Shown: positions 22,101 through 36,104 of the stretch, piece after piece | Layout of the letters: each line of letters begins with the position of its first letter | Numbering within the stretch: position 1 is the stretch's first letter | NCBI GenBank assembly: GCA_037178855.1 | Contig: JASJZC010000007.1 | Span: 9,548,001 to 9,612,000 of the forward strand | Source of the DNA: Oscheius sp. JU75 | Taxonomy: Eukaryota > Nematoda > Chromadorea > Rhabditida > Rhabditidae | Direction: 5' to 3' | DNA length: 64,000 bases | Notes under the pieces: model-generated | Told to the model about the DNA's origin: nothing | The model's database searches: none | Seen by the model: only the letters and a program-made list of their open reading frames with translations | Made by a program: the position numbers and the translations under genes

Positions 22101-25100
22101 AACGTTTTCACGCAAGTAAATATGGGCTGGGCTCATCTTCCGGTTCTCTAGTGTCGCGTTCCTGCTCTCCTCGCACCAAACCGTGGCCCCCCTATCACTT
22201 TTTGAAATTTCTCCCCCGTTTGTCTATAAACTCGGCCATTGTTGACAAGGCTCTAAAAACAGCGGCTCCTGTTAAAAGTCCACTGGCTATTAGCCGTGAA
22301 CAGCTGTCTCCAGTCCCTCTTAGTCATAAGCATCTCTCGGATTTTTGTCTTGTGAGAAATGAGGTGAGGAGAGGAGGGGGTAGCATTTGGTTGTGCCATG
22401 GGAATGACGATAATGTTTAGGCAATAAGTGAAGTGAATCAGTTTAAGAAAATGCCACTAGGCGGCAGCAAAGGGCATGTGGGTGGTCCAGAACACAGACA
22501 CTTTCTCTCTCCTTCAGCCTTCCCTTTTCTCATTGCTGCCAGAAAACCGTCGGGCAGCACTTTTTTTCTGTACGCGTATCCAGTTTCTTGTTACAAATCC
22601 ATGTGGGACTATGATGAAGTATCTTTTCCTGGCTGTCCCTTCCGAGGGCTGCGATACAGCGTCTCTCCCCGTATGACCTCTTGTAAGTTCCCTGTCCACT
22701 ACATTCCATTTATTGTTCCTTTTCCGGCCTATTGCGTCCGAAAAGGCTCGACACAATACCTCAATCGGAGGCATATTCCGAGCCGATTGATAGGATTTTG
22801 TCGCGCTCTCTCTCTCTCTCTTTTACTCTCATCACCGGATTATTGTACTTTTTCATCGTTCAGGTGTGACTGAAATCATTTTTCTTCCGAGTGTAACGTA
22901 GTCCAAGCACGGATTGATAGCATCTCATTAGCTAGCGCCTGAGGATGCAAAGGCGTCAAATATTAGCATACGGCCCCTTTTCGATCAGATCGTGATGTAT
23001 CCATCATAAATGTGTGTTTATAATTGAGCCGATATTCAGCAGTCCTTTCTGAACGATAGAGGCGCGTGGTCTATACGTTCGAAACCGTCTTTATTCAAAA
23101 TTTTAAACCAATTCAAATCTATAATGTATAATGTTCTAGCATAATTATTTTTCTCGCAAGGTTGTGATTCCGGGGAAGCTTTGTTTGTACACTTTTTACC
23201 CAGAACCGGACATGTTCGAAACCTGACGCTTGAAAACAAAGCTTGTTTTTAAAATCTACATCATTCTTAAGAGAAACAAAGTTTAGCTTAGCTTGTTGCT
23301 TGTTTCCACCTCATCGCGTCATTTCATGGAGTTTTTCTTATTCGTCTTGTCTCCCCCTTCCGCACTCTCTCTTTGGCCTCCAGAAATCAGATGTGGCTCA
23401 CGCTTAATTTGTAAAGCGGAGACCTGCTGACCAATTGTGGCCTCCCGTCTATCCTCGTTATCACAGCCCGGCATCGGAGGAAATTGTGTTGTTCCTCGGG
23501 GCATAAAAAGAGAGGGGGGACGCACGGATTGGATCCGGGAGTGCTCTAGGGGCAAACCATGTTTTACGCACATACGCGCGTGTATATTCGCGTGTGTGTC
23601 ACTCGGGAAGACCCCAAGATCTCTGTCTCGTAGTAGTCGCACATGCACAGGGAGACAGCTGCCCCACTATGTGCCGTAGCTGCTCTGGCTCTCGGACACC
23701 CACAACACACATACACATTTGCATTTCCACTTCAATGAACCCCTCTCTCTCGCGATCATAACCTTTAAAAGCATTTTTCTGGTTTCGGACTCATGGTGAC
23801 CATTGTCCGCTCCTCGTTCTCCCCTTTTTTGGGCTGCCTCATTGCGCTTCGTCTTGACCAGTGCGTCCTCCAGGCTGTAGACAGGGCCATTCTGTATATC
23901 ACCTATGATTTTTTTTCAAGATTTGCTTTCAAACCTATTCTCAACAGCTCAAACTGTCTCTCCCGTACCGTCTCAACAATTCAAAGATTTTCCTGTACTA
24001 TCCCGACATTCAAAGTCTCTCCCATCTCGAGAGCTCAAGAATCTATTCCATACTATCTAGACAGTCGTGATCTTTCCCTGTCGTCTGGACAACTAAATTG
24101 TTTCAGCAGTACTCTCTCGACTGTCAAAGACGCTTCCACATGGTCTCGTTCATGATTTTGCCATTCCCTGTCAAAAAAAGCAGCCACCTGCTACTCCTTG
24201 ATGGCACTCCAATCATCTATCAAAGTCCCCGCCGCCCTACGGGCATGACCACGCTTTTTCCCACTCATCAGTTGTCTCGTTTTTGCTGCAAACTTTGATA
24301 GACAGGATGCACTTTTGTCAGAAATTTGTTTCCTCCTCCTTCAGGGCGATGTTTTTAAAATGGGGACAGACAAAATATGTTGCCCTGTAAATGATACTTC
24401 TCTCGAACAAAGCAACAAGAAAAAGAGCCCGGGGAAAAGTTAAGATGCACCCCCTGTTAATGGTACTATTAAACTTTATGGCCCTGGTCCCTGCCAGTTT
24501 ATTCTGTTCGCGCTTTTCTCAGCAGCCCTGTGGGCAATCGTCAGCCACGATTATCACCCCAACAAATGAGATGTTTATGTAAGTGCCCCCATACAGTCTC
24601 ACGCGTTTTTCTACTACTGTTAAGCCGGTTTAGTCTCCGTCTTTATGGCTCTGGTTATGGTCAAAGAGATGTGTGACATTCTTCTCCGGACACCTATACT
24701 CCGATTCTTAGAGGCCAGATTGTGCGTCTTGCGTAACCACGTTCGTCTCTCTAATTAGCACCGCCGTAGTATTCCATTTACAATCCCGAGGGACAAATGG
24801 ACTCTCGGTCCGCGCGTGTTCTGGCGCCACCCCGGCTCACCCTATCATTTACCTCCATGTCCTCTCATCGCCTTCCCCGGTAATGGAATATGGCCTTGAT
24901 TGCTCGGCTCAAATTACCAATACAACCTGGACCATGACTTGAGATCTAGACTGGTGCTAACACCATTTTTTTTTGTGTCCATCCATTCTCTCCTATAAAT
25001 CTTCCAGCGCCTGTTACGAGTTCGTTAAAATAGGGTGTCTCGGTGCCACGGACCTCATTCACCCTTTCTGCAGAGACCGAGTGGTGTTCGAGGCTGTGTA

Positions 25101-25138
25101 ATGCGCGTTGATCGCGCAATCCAAAGACTTTCTAATTG
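19174..25138. other. About 6 kb without a supportable gene
   Basis: This is the longest gene-poor stretch in the window. It is pyrimidine-rich on the plus strand with several (CT)n runs (near 21857 and 22807) and a CTGTC/CAGTC-rich tract at about 23940-24130. Open frames up to 146 codons occur, but all are proline/serine/phenylalanine translations of pyrimidine tracts with no splice partners. It could hold regulatory sequence for the RhoGEF gene that follows. Confidence 0.45.
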
Positions 25139-28100
25139 ATGGGACCACCGAGAGAACAGACTGGAACTGCAAAACCGACATTTTCAGGGTATCGAGCACG
25201 GAGAGAAGAGACACTACTGGTCAAAGAGACATCAGACTATGAGAATGGCTGCGAGATGAGTGTTGTGGCAATGCTTCAGAGATCATCCATGTCCGTTTTT
25301 GCTCCCTTCATTGGGTTCAATTTGTCATTTTTCAGCTCTCCAGACACGTCGTCAATTGGCGACATCTCGAACGGCAGCACTTTAAGGGACACCACACCCT
25401 GTGCCGACTATGACCGTGATACTACTCCGGCGCCGGTCACCTACACTCCAGTCTTGAGGAGAAAACACAGCCGGGCGAGCCATCTGAGGAGAAACTACCG
25501 GTAAGGGCCTTAGTCTGCTTGACTCATAAGGGAGATTACAAACAGTGACTAATTGGTCGCCTACTCTCTGCTCCTCTAAAAATTATTCACGAAAAATTAG
25601 CCTGTTTAATCAACAATCGAAGCAAAATGTCATCACTGTTTCCATTTTTGGAAAAACATGGTCCATATCATTGCCCGTCACTGATCGTGCCCGCTTTTCT
25701 CTCTTTCAAAGCTTTCTTGCAAATTCACTCAACTTTTCCAAATGATACCTGATTTTAATGTGGAAATCACTACCTATCTTACATATCTGCATCATTTCCA
25801 AGACAAAAAGATGGTATTCAAGCCAAAAACTTGCAGAGTACTTAGTGTTTGCACCTTAAACTGGTCCTGCAACGAAAGATATCTTCTCCGATGATGATCA
25901 CATTTTTGAGCAATCTACCCTACGTCAAGAAATCGTTAAGCGACTTTTGTAAAATTTGAAAATTATGGTTTTCGTATAGCATAGTACCATTTCCAATTTC
26001 TCACAGCCTTTCCAAAATTGGAACTTCAATTCCATAGTTGCTAGGATATACGCTTCTCATTTCTTTTCCTTCTCCGTTCATAGTTATTATATTTCACTTC
26101 TGTGACCGTGCCCGCTGTTGCAAAAAAAATAATAAGAAGTGATTGGCGCTCTGCTTTGATGGGACAGCCATCTAGTCCAAGTATGAGAGCTTCATGTATG
26201 AGCTTTTTGAGACGACTGAAGGCAAGGTAAAGATGGCTTTCTCTTGGTCCGTTTTGACAAATTTATTGTAGAATCATCGCTCCGGACGAGTCCTTACTCA
26301 TTTTGCAACAACATTCGGCTCCGACGGACCAACAGAAAAAGAACAAACTTCTGAGGCGGAAAAGCACAAAGAAAGAGAACGAGATATTGCCGTAAGTTGT
26401 AGAAAGATAAAGTCACAGAGACAAGAAGACTGAGAGACAGACAGAGAAACAGGAATAGATAGAGGCCAAGTTAATACGGTAGAGACATCGCATTAACCTT
26501 GGCCAAGAGTCGTTTTTCTTGTGTAGATCGTCAGCTAATTTGAATAATACACTGAGAAAGACATGTCTTCCTCAGACGCTCAATACATGAGTGGCGCCGC
26601 TTTGGCATACTTACTGGTTCACATTTCAGACGGCCTATGGTAATCACTCCGCCAGTTCTCCTCAATCGAACACAGTCGTGTAACATGTGCAGCCGTGAAA
26701 TCATCAGGTGAGTGACTGCCTTCTAAGCATGTTAATTCCTATGTATAGTTGATATAGCACTGTTTTATAAATTGGTAGATCGGAAAACCACGAACCTTTT
26801 GGAAAGCCCTTGAGTTGAAATGTAACCGTGAGTTTAACCAGTTTTTTTTTCGGAAAATTATCGCTGTTGATTAATAGAGATCATAAAATTTGTTTTCTCT
26901 TGCTGGGTCTCGAAACATTCTCCCACGATATCTCTGCTGATCTTCAAAAACAGTTTTACATGTTAGGAAAGCAGATTAAAACATGGTCTTGATGCGATAT
27001 TTGTCATAGCTGGAGAAATGAAGCAATCGTAGGAAGACAACCAAGTTTTTGATCATGTCCGTCCAGAAATCGTCGTATATTATTGTCCTATAGCATCCGC
27101 TGTCTCCCGGCTTCCATGTATCACGAATACGCTCCGTCACTCTCTGCCCTGAATAGCTTTTTTGGCTGTCCACGCACATTGCGCCCATTCCATTCAGCAC
27201 ATTCGGTTCTCTCTCCCAACCTTTGTGTAGAGATCGCAAAGGTATAACGGTCTCTCGTTCTCTTACAGCTGTTCGTTTAACCAACGTACCTAGGCAAACA
27301 TATAGTATTTTACGTACCGCGAATAGTGTGTGTTTTTTCGATTTTCTTGCGTAGAAGTACTTGAAAGACACTTCATCATAAGTTTTTGTTTTGCGGCTTT
27401 GAAACCTGATACTGGTCAACTTGGAGCAACTGTTAGCCCCTAGGATATGTGTACTTTTCAGGTGTTCCGACCCTAAACAAAATGGGTTAGCGATTTGTTT
27501 TGATATAAATCACTTTCCCCATTAGTCAGCCCAGTAGAACCAAATCCCTCGGTCCAGTTTTTGTTGGGGGCCTCCTATCTACTGATCTCGTTAGTTTTGC
27601 AGAAGCCGGAAACGCGTGTTTACTCAAAGAGTTTTGTCAGGGGTTCATGGCAGTTTACTAACCAGGCTAAGCTGGAATAATCTGTAAAGCAGTGATTGAT
27701 TTTTACGCCCCGAGAGAGAGAGCTCTGCCCGATCACTCGTTGAAATATGATCTCACAAGTATTCAAGTCAGAGCAAGTTTCGATGCTCACCACGTTTTTC
27801 TTGCCTGTTATTGTTGTTTTCACGGAAACAACAGTCAAGAAAACTAAGGATTCAGTATGTTGTGGACAGCACACAATTTCTGTATGTCAACCACACAACT
27901 GTCACGTCTGTCAGTATGCAGCATCTATCATATTCAATTTGTCCAGTTCTGACACTGTCTCGGTCAAGTTGTCCCCTCTCTACGTGTCTCTGTCAATCTT
28001 CCGTCATCTTTCTTTGTTTCTGTTTCTATAGTCACGGTATCTTGCCATGTCTATGTGAAACATTCGTACTTTTATAGAAGAAATCTTTTGTAGGGACCGC

Positions 28101-31100
28101 ACTTTCGATATTTGGGTGTAGAGAATACCAGTAGGCAACCAAAAAAAAGGATTTCTGTATTGTTGAAGCGCGCGTCATTAATCTCACACGATATTTACGA
28201 GGTGAGACTTGGGTTGTTCGGGTTAGCTATTCGTTTAGCCGCCAAGGTCTTCACAGACAGATATAATCTACGTTAGCCTTTCAAAATTTTCTCCATTCCG
28301 CACAGGTCGCTCTTCCGGCTGAGCCTGCTCCATCGCCTTTCGACTTTCTCCTCTTGCGAAAAAATAGTAGTCCTATCAGCAATCATTCCTCTGTCATAGT
28401 TGTCCAATGGCCGGAGGGCTTCTGATGACCTCAATGCAGGGAGGGTGGTCCCCGCTAAATGCCATCATTCAGCGGCTACCTCCTCCCGTCCACCATGAAC
28501 ACTATTTCAGTGGTCATCGGAGACGGCGATTCTCTGCATTGTGCCTGTTTACGTGTGAATTGCGCTGACCGACCGAGTTGCAAGAGTGCATAGGGCCAAA
28601 CCCATTGACGCCACCCGTGGAGGTTAACTTTCTAATGCGGCGGAGGTGTCAGATTGTTATAACCGCATAACGGCTCAGATCCAAGTGATTTTTCCGTTTT
28701 TGTCTTTCACGTCACTCCTGTCTCTTTACCATATGAAATCTAGTAGCCAAGCCGTTTACAAGTCTTATTTTACCTGCCTTCACTTGTGTCCCTCTCTCTG
28801 ATTAGTTTCATTGCCACCAAACCTGTCGGCATTCTCGCCTCGTCTTTCAAAGTACAATCGCTCTTTCTTTCCCCACAAATTGTTGCCTTGTAGTTACAAA
28901 CTTAGAACCGGGTGCCAAAGTGATTGTCTATCATCCGCGCCGCTAATCACTATCATTGGTGCGAAGTCGAAGGACGAGGTCGTTCTGGGGCCTAACCAGT
29001 TCGATATCCTCTACAAAGTATTTGCCTTTGAAGCTGGCTCCTCCTTCTGACCACACCCTTCCCTCCTCATGTCCCAGTTTCTGATCTTTGGAGTCTCTGT
29101 GTCTGAGATTGTAAAGCAATTTTCTCCTCGCGGTGGTCCTAAGACCCCTACTAATCTTTCGACCGTTTGTGTGGATCATTTATGGATAACCTGTATGAAC
29201 AGTCGTCCCCGTCCTTCCATTTTCGACACAAAGACGCGTTCGCTTATACAAGACCATCTGCATATAGTTTTTTTTTTTTTGCGCTGATCCGCCCTCACAC
29301 CCCAGGCTCGTATCCCTATTAGTTCAACGCATGTCTGACCCTGGCAGTACATTCACATATTTCTTTTCAATAAGGATGAGTTTCATAAGGTGAATAGGCA
29401 TTGAAGGAGCGCTACAATAGCATTCCGTGGGCTTCCGATCGCAGCGAAAAGTTGCGGCACATGATTTTCATCGCACGTTTAGAGGTGCAAAAAAGCGTGA
29501 AGAATGCATGCGCGGTTGTGTAAAATCCCGTGTTCGGATGTCACAGTCTCTTTCTCTCTCTCTTGTAACACATTGACTTTAAACGAATGAGTCTAATACT
29601 AGGGCGGCGAGGCCATATAAGTCGTTTCTTTTCTCTAGCGCACACATACAAAACCATTTCATTTGCATCCTCCGTTAACTCAGAGGGGCGACGTTCAAGC
29701 TGTGTTCTTTTGTAAGAGGTCAGCTGCCAAATGTACAGTGTCTCTCCATCCCAATTCCTCCTGTTGTTGACAGTGCACACCTCAAGACCCCCCTCTTCAG
29801 AACCTATTCACATAACACTTTTGCAGTCAGCCGTCGCCCGATGAGCCCATGTCTCCGACGGCCATCACGAGTACTAATCGACTGTCAAGTGAGGAAGAAG
29901 CAGCTCGTCTCTCGTTGATCTCGTCATCTACCGGCTACAGTTCGGCTAGATCGTCTCTGCGCTCATCCGATGGTGGAGATGAGGGAAATAATCGTGATTC
30001 TGGTGTGGGAAGGTTAGTTTTCCAAATATAGTTTTTGATAGAGCGCGTTTGCATTTTGTTAGTAAAGATCAGCTTAACAAAAGTCTAAGATTAGGATCAC
30101 AGTTTGTTTTGTGTGACGGGTTCCAAATTTATACTGTTCCAGCTGTGTCCTATCACTCTCCTCGGGTCGTCACAAGAATGGCAGTACTACAAGTCAACTG
30201 GACCGGATAGCCATTGAGCTCGTGGATACGGAACGCACTTATGTCAACGACTTGAACGACGTTATCCAGGTAATTGGAACAGTACCATAGATCGCAACAA
30301 TTCCTCGTTTTTCAGGGCTACTTGAACTTTTTGGTGGATCGCCGCGAGGAACTTCAAGTGACTCTGGATGATGTTTCTTCACTCTTCGGGTGCATTGAAC
30401 GAATCTATCTGTTTAATAGCCGACTCTACCATCAGCTAGACAGAGCACAGTTGGATTGCATCAAAATAGCATCCTGTTTCATTGACAATGTCGGGAAGTT
30501 CGAGGATTACATTGCTTACTGCACCAATTATCACAAGTGAGGACACTATAATAATTGTAGTTAAATTTGTTGTAGGATGCTGGGAGCCTTGACTTTGCTT
30601 CAACAACAGGCCGGAGTAGCTGCTGTTTTGAGTGAAAGACAACAGTTCCTTGGTCATGCCCTTCCTCTTTCTTCCTACCTTCTAAAGCCAGTTCAGCGGA
30701 TTTTGAAGTATCATCTGTTCATTGAGGTATGTTACTTACATCTTCGAGATCTCCATGCATAAATCAAAAATATTTGCGCACTAATATAGACGAATATCTG
30801 CTAGAGAATATAAACAAAAATTGTCGAGAAACGTTCATTTTTTGAAGCGTGCTAAGAGAGCACGGTAGGGGCATATTTCAGTGAGTTCGCTAAGGTAGTA
30901 CAGGAAAGAAATCAGATCTTTTTCCTGCTTCAGGTCCATATGCTGCAGCGCTTATTGCCCTCCTTGCATGCTCCAATGGTACGGGCGGCTCAGTCCTATT
31001 TTTCTCTTCTGTAGTAGAAGTCGTTTTAGATATGCGGCAGGGATTACACTCCGAGTATTTCAGAATATGCTCAAAAACCTCTGTACCGACACCACTCCCG

Positions 31101-33069
31101 AGGATCGCGCTGTAGTCAAACAAGCCTACGATGTCATGACAGCCCAAGCTGGAAAGATTAACGATGAGAAGAAGAGAGTCGAGCACGCTGAAAGAGTAAC
31201 CCATCTACAGAGTGCTTTGCACAAGTGGAAAGTTGACAAGGTTAGCGAATCTTAAAGTGATCTCGAACTCAAACCCTAGACAAACAATCTGATGGCTTAT
31301 GGTGATCTTCTCCTAGAAGCCCAGTTCAAGCAAGCTGGCTCCAAAACACTTAGGACGCTGTTTCTTTTCGAGGAGATGCTCCTGATTGTTAAGCAGAGGA
31401 ATGGTGCTTATTCTTGCAAAGATTATATTTTGGTAGAAAGTTACAAAGCCTCAAACGTTGTAATTATAGTGCTCGAATCTAATGCTCAACGAGTCCATTA
31501 GTGAAGAAGAGCCTCTCGCTTTCCAAGTCGTATCTTTCGACAATCCGAGAAACACTTACATCTTTTTGGTAAAACATTACTATGATTATAAAACCTCAAA
31601 TGTTTAGGCTAACTCGATGGATCAGAAACGAACATGGATGACTGAGCTGAAGAGAATGATGCTGGATCATTATGCTGTTGAAATTCCTGAGAAGACCAAG
31701 CAGTTGATGCTGAGCATGGATAACACTCAAAAGATAGTCTTTGGGAGACCCGAATTCGCTGAAGTTAACTTAAAAAACAATAAGAAGGTCCCAAAGTATC
31801 TCGAAAAACGGAGGAAGAGCGTAGATCAGGAAAACAGACGACGAAGTCTCTCAGCTTCCCGATTGCTGGCAACCAGTAAGAGCTCCATTACGTCGGCTGG
31901 GTCAATCCAATCCCCCGGACCGAAATACAAGCTATTTGGGGTGGAAGACGAGCAGCCGAAATGCACCTGTCACCTTGTTCCGGGACCCAGTGAAGAAAAG
32001 ACTCCTGTCTCCCGTACTCTCTCGGCATCTACCATCGATTTCGGTGCTCTGACCCTCCCACCATCGAAGCCGATAATTGATGTTCAAAGCTCTAGGACTC
32101 GATTTCATCAAGCTAGGAACAGACGTCATCTCCCGCCAAAACATGAGGTTTGCTTCTTCTTAAGTATAGCAATAGCTTCAATTTAGAAATCCCTCCCTCC
32201 ACGAACCGAAAACGTAGAGGCTCATTTCGATGCTCTATACAATCAGTTAGTTTCTGTTGGAGCAGACGAAGACAAGAGCCGGACCTCTATGATCTGGAGA
32301 GTCGATACTGTGGTCCCGTCGGCTAGAAGCAATCGTTCCAAGTCTCTTACTCGACTCGATGATCAGATTTTCGACGAGTTCCAAAGGTGAGAATTTTAAA
32401 CAGTCAGACGATTCGGACAAAACAAAAATCGTACAGGTGGGGTTGTGATATAAACATATTAGACTGACATTGGCAGATTGAGACTTGTACTGGAACAGTG
32501 CCGCCATTGGAAAAGTTGACAAAAGTGAAGACGATTGTAAGGTTTTAGGTTTTAGAGATTAGTAGACATTAACAGTATAAGAACTGAGCGACAGGTATGG
32601 TTCGAAGAGATCGACAATCGGGGGAAAGCTGAGACGCTTCATGTGAGATAGATTGAGTTGGGCCTAGTTCAAGCAGAAACAGTTTCTGAAAAAGACAGTT
32701 TGACACGAAGAGGCTGAGAGAGCATGCAAAAGAGACTGACTGACATCTAAAAATGACACGCCAGATGGGGAAAACCTAAGTTTTCAAGCACTCACTACAC
32801 CAAACTCGAGCAAGCAAAGCGATCTGGCAAGAGAAATACATGCGACGAGAGCCGGATCATCTGTCCCGATATCCCTTCAGGCTTTAGAGGGCTCCATGAT
32901 GATCGTCATCGGCCCCTGTCAGCCAGGTAACTCCTGTCCGTTTCTCAATTTATAACTTTTTAGACAGAGGGCTCCACTCTCTGTCGAACAGGCCGCCGAA
33001 CTCGACATGCTCCTTCCCTCTGTAGGCGTCGTAAAGTCGCGAATCCGACAAATCGAACTGAATAAGTGA
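25139..33069 (+). CDS. PLEKHG-like Rho guanine-nucleotide exchange factor (DH-PH)
   Basis: Activates Rho GTPases by GDP release; a cytoplasmic/cortical actin regulator. Exons: 25139-25290, 25336-25500, 26176-26226, 26272-26391, 26630-26707, 29827-30012, 30143-30269, 30316-30536, 30576-30726, 31064-31240, 31280-31433, 31470-31568, 31608-32147, 32187-32386, 32789-32926, 32964-33069, every junction in phase. The N-terminus is Ser/Thr-rich and disordered with a CNMC pair. The DH domain starts at [19 protein letters not shown] and includes the conserved [19 protein letters not shown]. The PH domain runs from [12 protein letters not shown] through [15 protein letters not shown] to the [18 protein letters not shown] helix. 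A long Ser/Arg-rich tail ends IRQIELNK. The DH-PH sequence most resembles the PLEKHG1-3 subfamily. A 3.1-kb intron (26708-29826) separates the first five exons, so their membership rests on phase only. The acceptor of exon 15 is TTTTCAAG. Confidence 0.9.
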
Positions 33070-33286
33070 TTTTCTTATCCCTAATTACGTATCATGACCC
33101 CTCTCCCACAAAAATTCTACTTTAATACAATGCCTTTCAATACTCAAACCTACGCATCTCGGTGGCTAATGCATGTACTCCGGAAAAGTATCAAAATCTA
33201 TTATCACTTCGTGTCCTCCTAGAAATTAAGTATGCAACTATGTATATACTTCGGGAATGAATGAAAAGTTGCCAGAAATATATATA

Positions 33287-33292
33287 TTTATT
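33287..33292 (-). terminator. AATAAA polyadenylation signal
   Basis: AATAAA on the minus strand, 2 bp beyond the stop codon of the four-TM gene. The 3' UTR would be very short. Confidence 0.55.
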
Positions 33293-33294
33293 GC

Positions 33295-35617
33295 TTAAGC
33301 TTTGTGAGGAAGGACATTGTTGTTGAAAGCGGCTTCTGTGTCATATCGAAGTTTAAAGTCTTCTGCCAGACGGCAGACTTTTCCCAGGCAACTGCAGCCG
33401 ATGGTCACGATGACCAGATTGATTATTTGCTTAAGTTTTCGTTAAGGAACATGAAATATTTCGTACCTGTAACGCAACAGCGATGCTCAAACTGATATCG
33501 ACCGTTATCGGCTCATTGGGACTGACAAATTGAGAGGCATCCAGCTCGGGAATGACGTAAGGAATGAGAGGGAAGAGACCTAAAGTCCTATTGAACTGTT
33601 CACCCAAAACTCTTACCAAGAAGGAAAGAGGGGACAGCAAAAAGAATGTTTAATGTAGTGAGTCCGAAAGAAAAAATGGCATAGCTAAAACTGCCTTTCC
33701 GGCAGGCCACGATTCCAGCCAAGGCGGCGATGATGACCGAGGGAGCGTAGAGCAGCTCGACTCCAATAGCCCATTTGGCTCCTTTCAGGGTCCTGGAGAC
33801 GCCGAAGCAGAAGATGACAAGGCCGACGAGAGCCTGGAATATACAGTATTCAAACAAATTGATCGCCATCTATTTCGATCTGTGGCGTTGATGCTAGCGT
33901 TTCAGTGTGACCAGCTAACTTTTTTAGTGACAGTGACAGAAAAGGCTCTCAGGTTGTCTTAAGATTATGTCAAGCAGAGTGATAGAAACTATTTGACAGA
34001 CAAAATCAGTGGAGGACAGATTGAAATACATTGAAAAGGTCGGTTGGCAGAGACAGAATAATTGAAAATGTGTGAACAACGCTTGTCTAACAAGGACACT
34101 TGACAGGAAAGGAGTACAAAAGGATCTGTCAGTTTGGCTCTAGGGTTATCACAAACTGGTACTAACCTGCATGATACTGAAAATGTTCAACGAGTCCCAG
34201 TTGACGATGCTCGGATCCGGACCTGGAGCCACTGGAATCGGTGGTGGAGGTGGAGGCACCATCATCGTTACAGGCATCGCAGATGGCGGACGGACAAAGT
34301 CACTCGCCATACCGGGAACTACCGAGGGGGGTCGAGAAACTACCTACGAACCGATTGGAACATTTTGGCAGTGGACTGACCCTTGGAAAGTAAGGCATCG
34401 CTTGATTGCCCTCCATCAAATGTTCCGGCTCTAGTTGTTCCGGACGCGGAAGTGTACTGTAGGATTGGTAGCGAGACACACCTAAATTCGAAAATTGTAA
34501 TGTTTTGAAGATAGAGGTAACTACTTCTGCGATACATTACAGCGAACCGGGGGTGAATGAGAAATGCAGAAAACTGGGTCGGGATAAAATCAGAACCGCT
34601 GTGATCCCCCGCTGGGGCGCATTTTGGTTTTTTTAGATGCCAGATTAGAGGGGGTTGTAAAAATCAGTTTTTTAGTGGAACTAAAAACTAACCGTTCATC
34701 ATGAGATCGCTCTGTCGGCTGGCCGGACGAAGGGTCAAGTGTCCAGCGGCTGCTGAAGCACAACGAATATTGGTGGGTACTGAAGACACATTCTGTACTA
34801 AGGGCTAGAAAAAACATTTAAATATGGCAATCTGTCATTCTTTTGTGTCATCATACCATTATACCTTTACGATATCCTTTCAAAATCTCTAAATTTGCCG
34901 AAAACGTAGCAAACAAACTTGTCCTTACATTCTTGTCTTGTCAATCTGTACGGATCATACTCTGTACCAAAGTTCGTGAGATTATATTAGCCTGATTTTG
35001 TCGTACAGTTTTGGTCTATATGTCTACTCTATGATCTATCCTTTGTCTATCTCTCAACCTGTCATTCTACACTGCTTTTTGTCATTTTGCCTTCGTTAGT
35101 CTGCCCATTTTCTGAGCTTCTGATGCTCAGTCTGTCTGTATTTTTCTTTTCAGTCCCCTGACTACCTTGTAATATGAGATATTGGAATTGCTTCAATAAT
35201 ATCGACATATAAGCTAACAGACAGAACAAAGACATCATGGCACATCGAAATCTGAAATACTTACGTCTACCCCAAGTAAGCTTCTGCTCCTTGCCGATCT
35301 GCATGGCACTTCCTGGACGCAGTGGTTTCGGTGTGGACTGTGAAGCCGGCGGAGGCTCTGAATCATTTTTAGCTATTATCTGATTCGAAAAAACCATAGA
35401 CAAAAGGACTGGCTCTAGCAGGACGCAAAGTCTGACTCTTCCTCGATACCGCACCATCAATTGAAGGGGTTGTGGATCGACTTAGAGTGCTGGTCTTGAA
35501 TGGAGTAAAAACTGCCGAATTCTCTTGTTTCAGCCTCTGTACACCGTCTTTGTACTTCTTTGGCTCGAACTGCTTGCTGACCGGAGCGGCGGAATCCGTC
35601 CAGTCAGGCTGATCCAT
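33295..35617 (-). CDS. Proline-rich N-terminal domain plus four-TM membrane protein
   Basis: Exons (high to low) 35617-35395, 35357-35265, 34752-34693, 34481-34381, 34343-34167, 33833-33617, 33579-33467, 33430-33295, all in phase. The first ~200 residues are polar and disordered (MDQPDWTDSAAPVSKQF; SRSTTPSIDG; LRPGSAMQIGKEQK) and end in a polyproline run (MVPPPPPPIPVAPGP). Four hydrophobic segments follow: NIFSIMQALVGLVIFCFGVS, IGVELLYAPSVIIAALAGIV, YAIFSFGLTTLNILFAVPSF and, after a short extracellular loop, SLSIAVALQIINLVIVTIG. The tail is CSCLGKVCRLAED. Topology resembles tetraspanning families such as MS4A or sarcospan, but I cannot assign it. The polyproline region could bind SH3, WW or profilin partners (inference). 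Tail-to-tail with the RhoGEF gene, 225 bp between stops. Confidence 0.85.
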
Positions 35618-36104
35618 GGTTCTGGTAACGGCATAGATATAGTAAAAACGAGTAGAAGACATCAGTTGGTGGAGAGGAGGAGAAAGGGATAGTGACAAGG
35701 GCGGGTAGGACATTTGACTACTAACAGGGGAGCGAGGTAGTAAACTTGAAGTTAACGAGATTATAAGGTGCGAATCAAAAAGTATTGGGAACCCGCATAC
35801 TAATCTTCCTTCGAACTGTAAGGGTAGGGATCCAAAATGCTTTCAGATTAAGTAGCTTCATTCACTCTTTTCAAAAGTTTTACAAAGTTCTATATCCGTT
35901 TTAAAGATCCTTTGAAAGCCCGTTTGCTGTCTACCATTATGTCATTTTGCCGCTTTCAACCTATCTATAGTCTCACAATTTTTCCTGGTATCATGCACTT
36001 GTCAGTCAATTTATGTCAAGAACAATACCAAAAGAAAGTTCTACATTCGAATCCATTCTATTAACCGTCTATGTCTGTTGTAGCCACGGTCGCAAGGCGT
36101 AGCT

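Noticed and set aside
22433..22873. 146-codon open frame in the gene-poor block
   Set aside because: Pro/Ser/Phe-rich translation of a pyrimidine-rich region; no splice partners on either side.
26976..27419. 147-codon minus-strand open frame inside RhoGEF intron 5
   Set aside because: Composition is not convincing, no start context or domain; could be chance.
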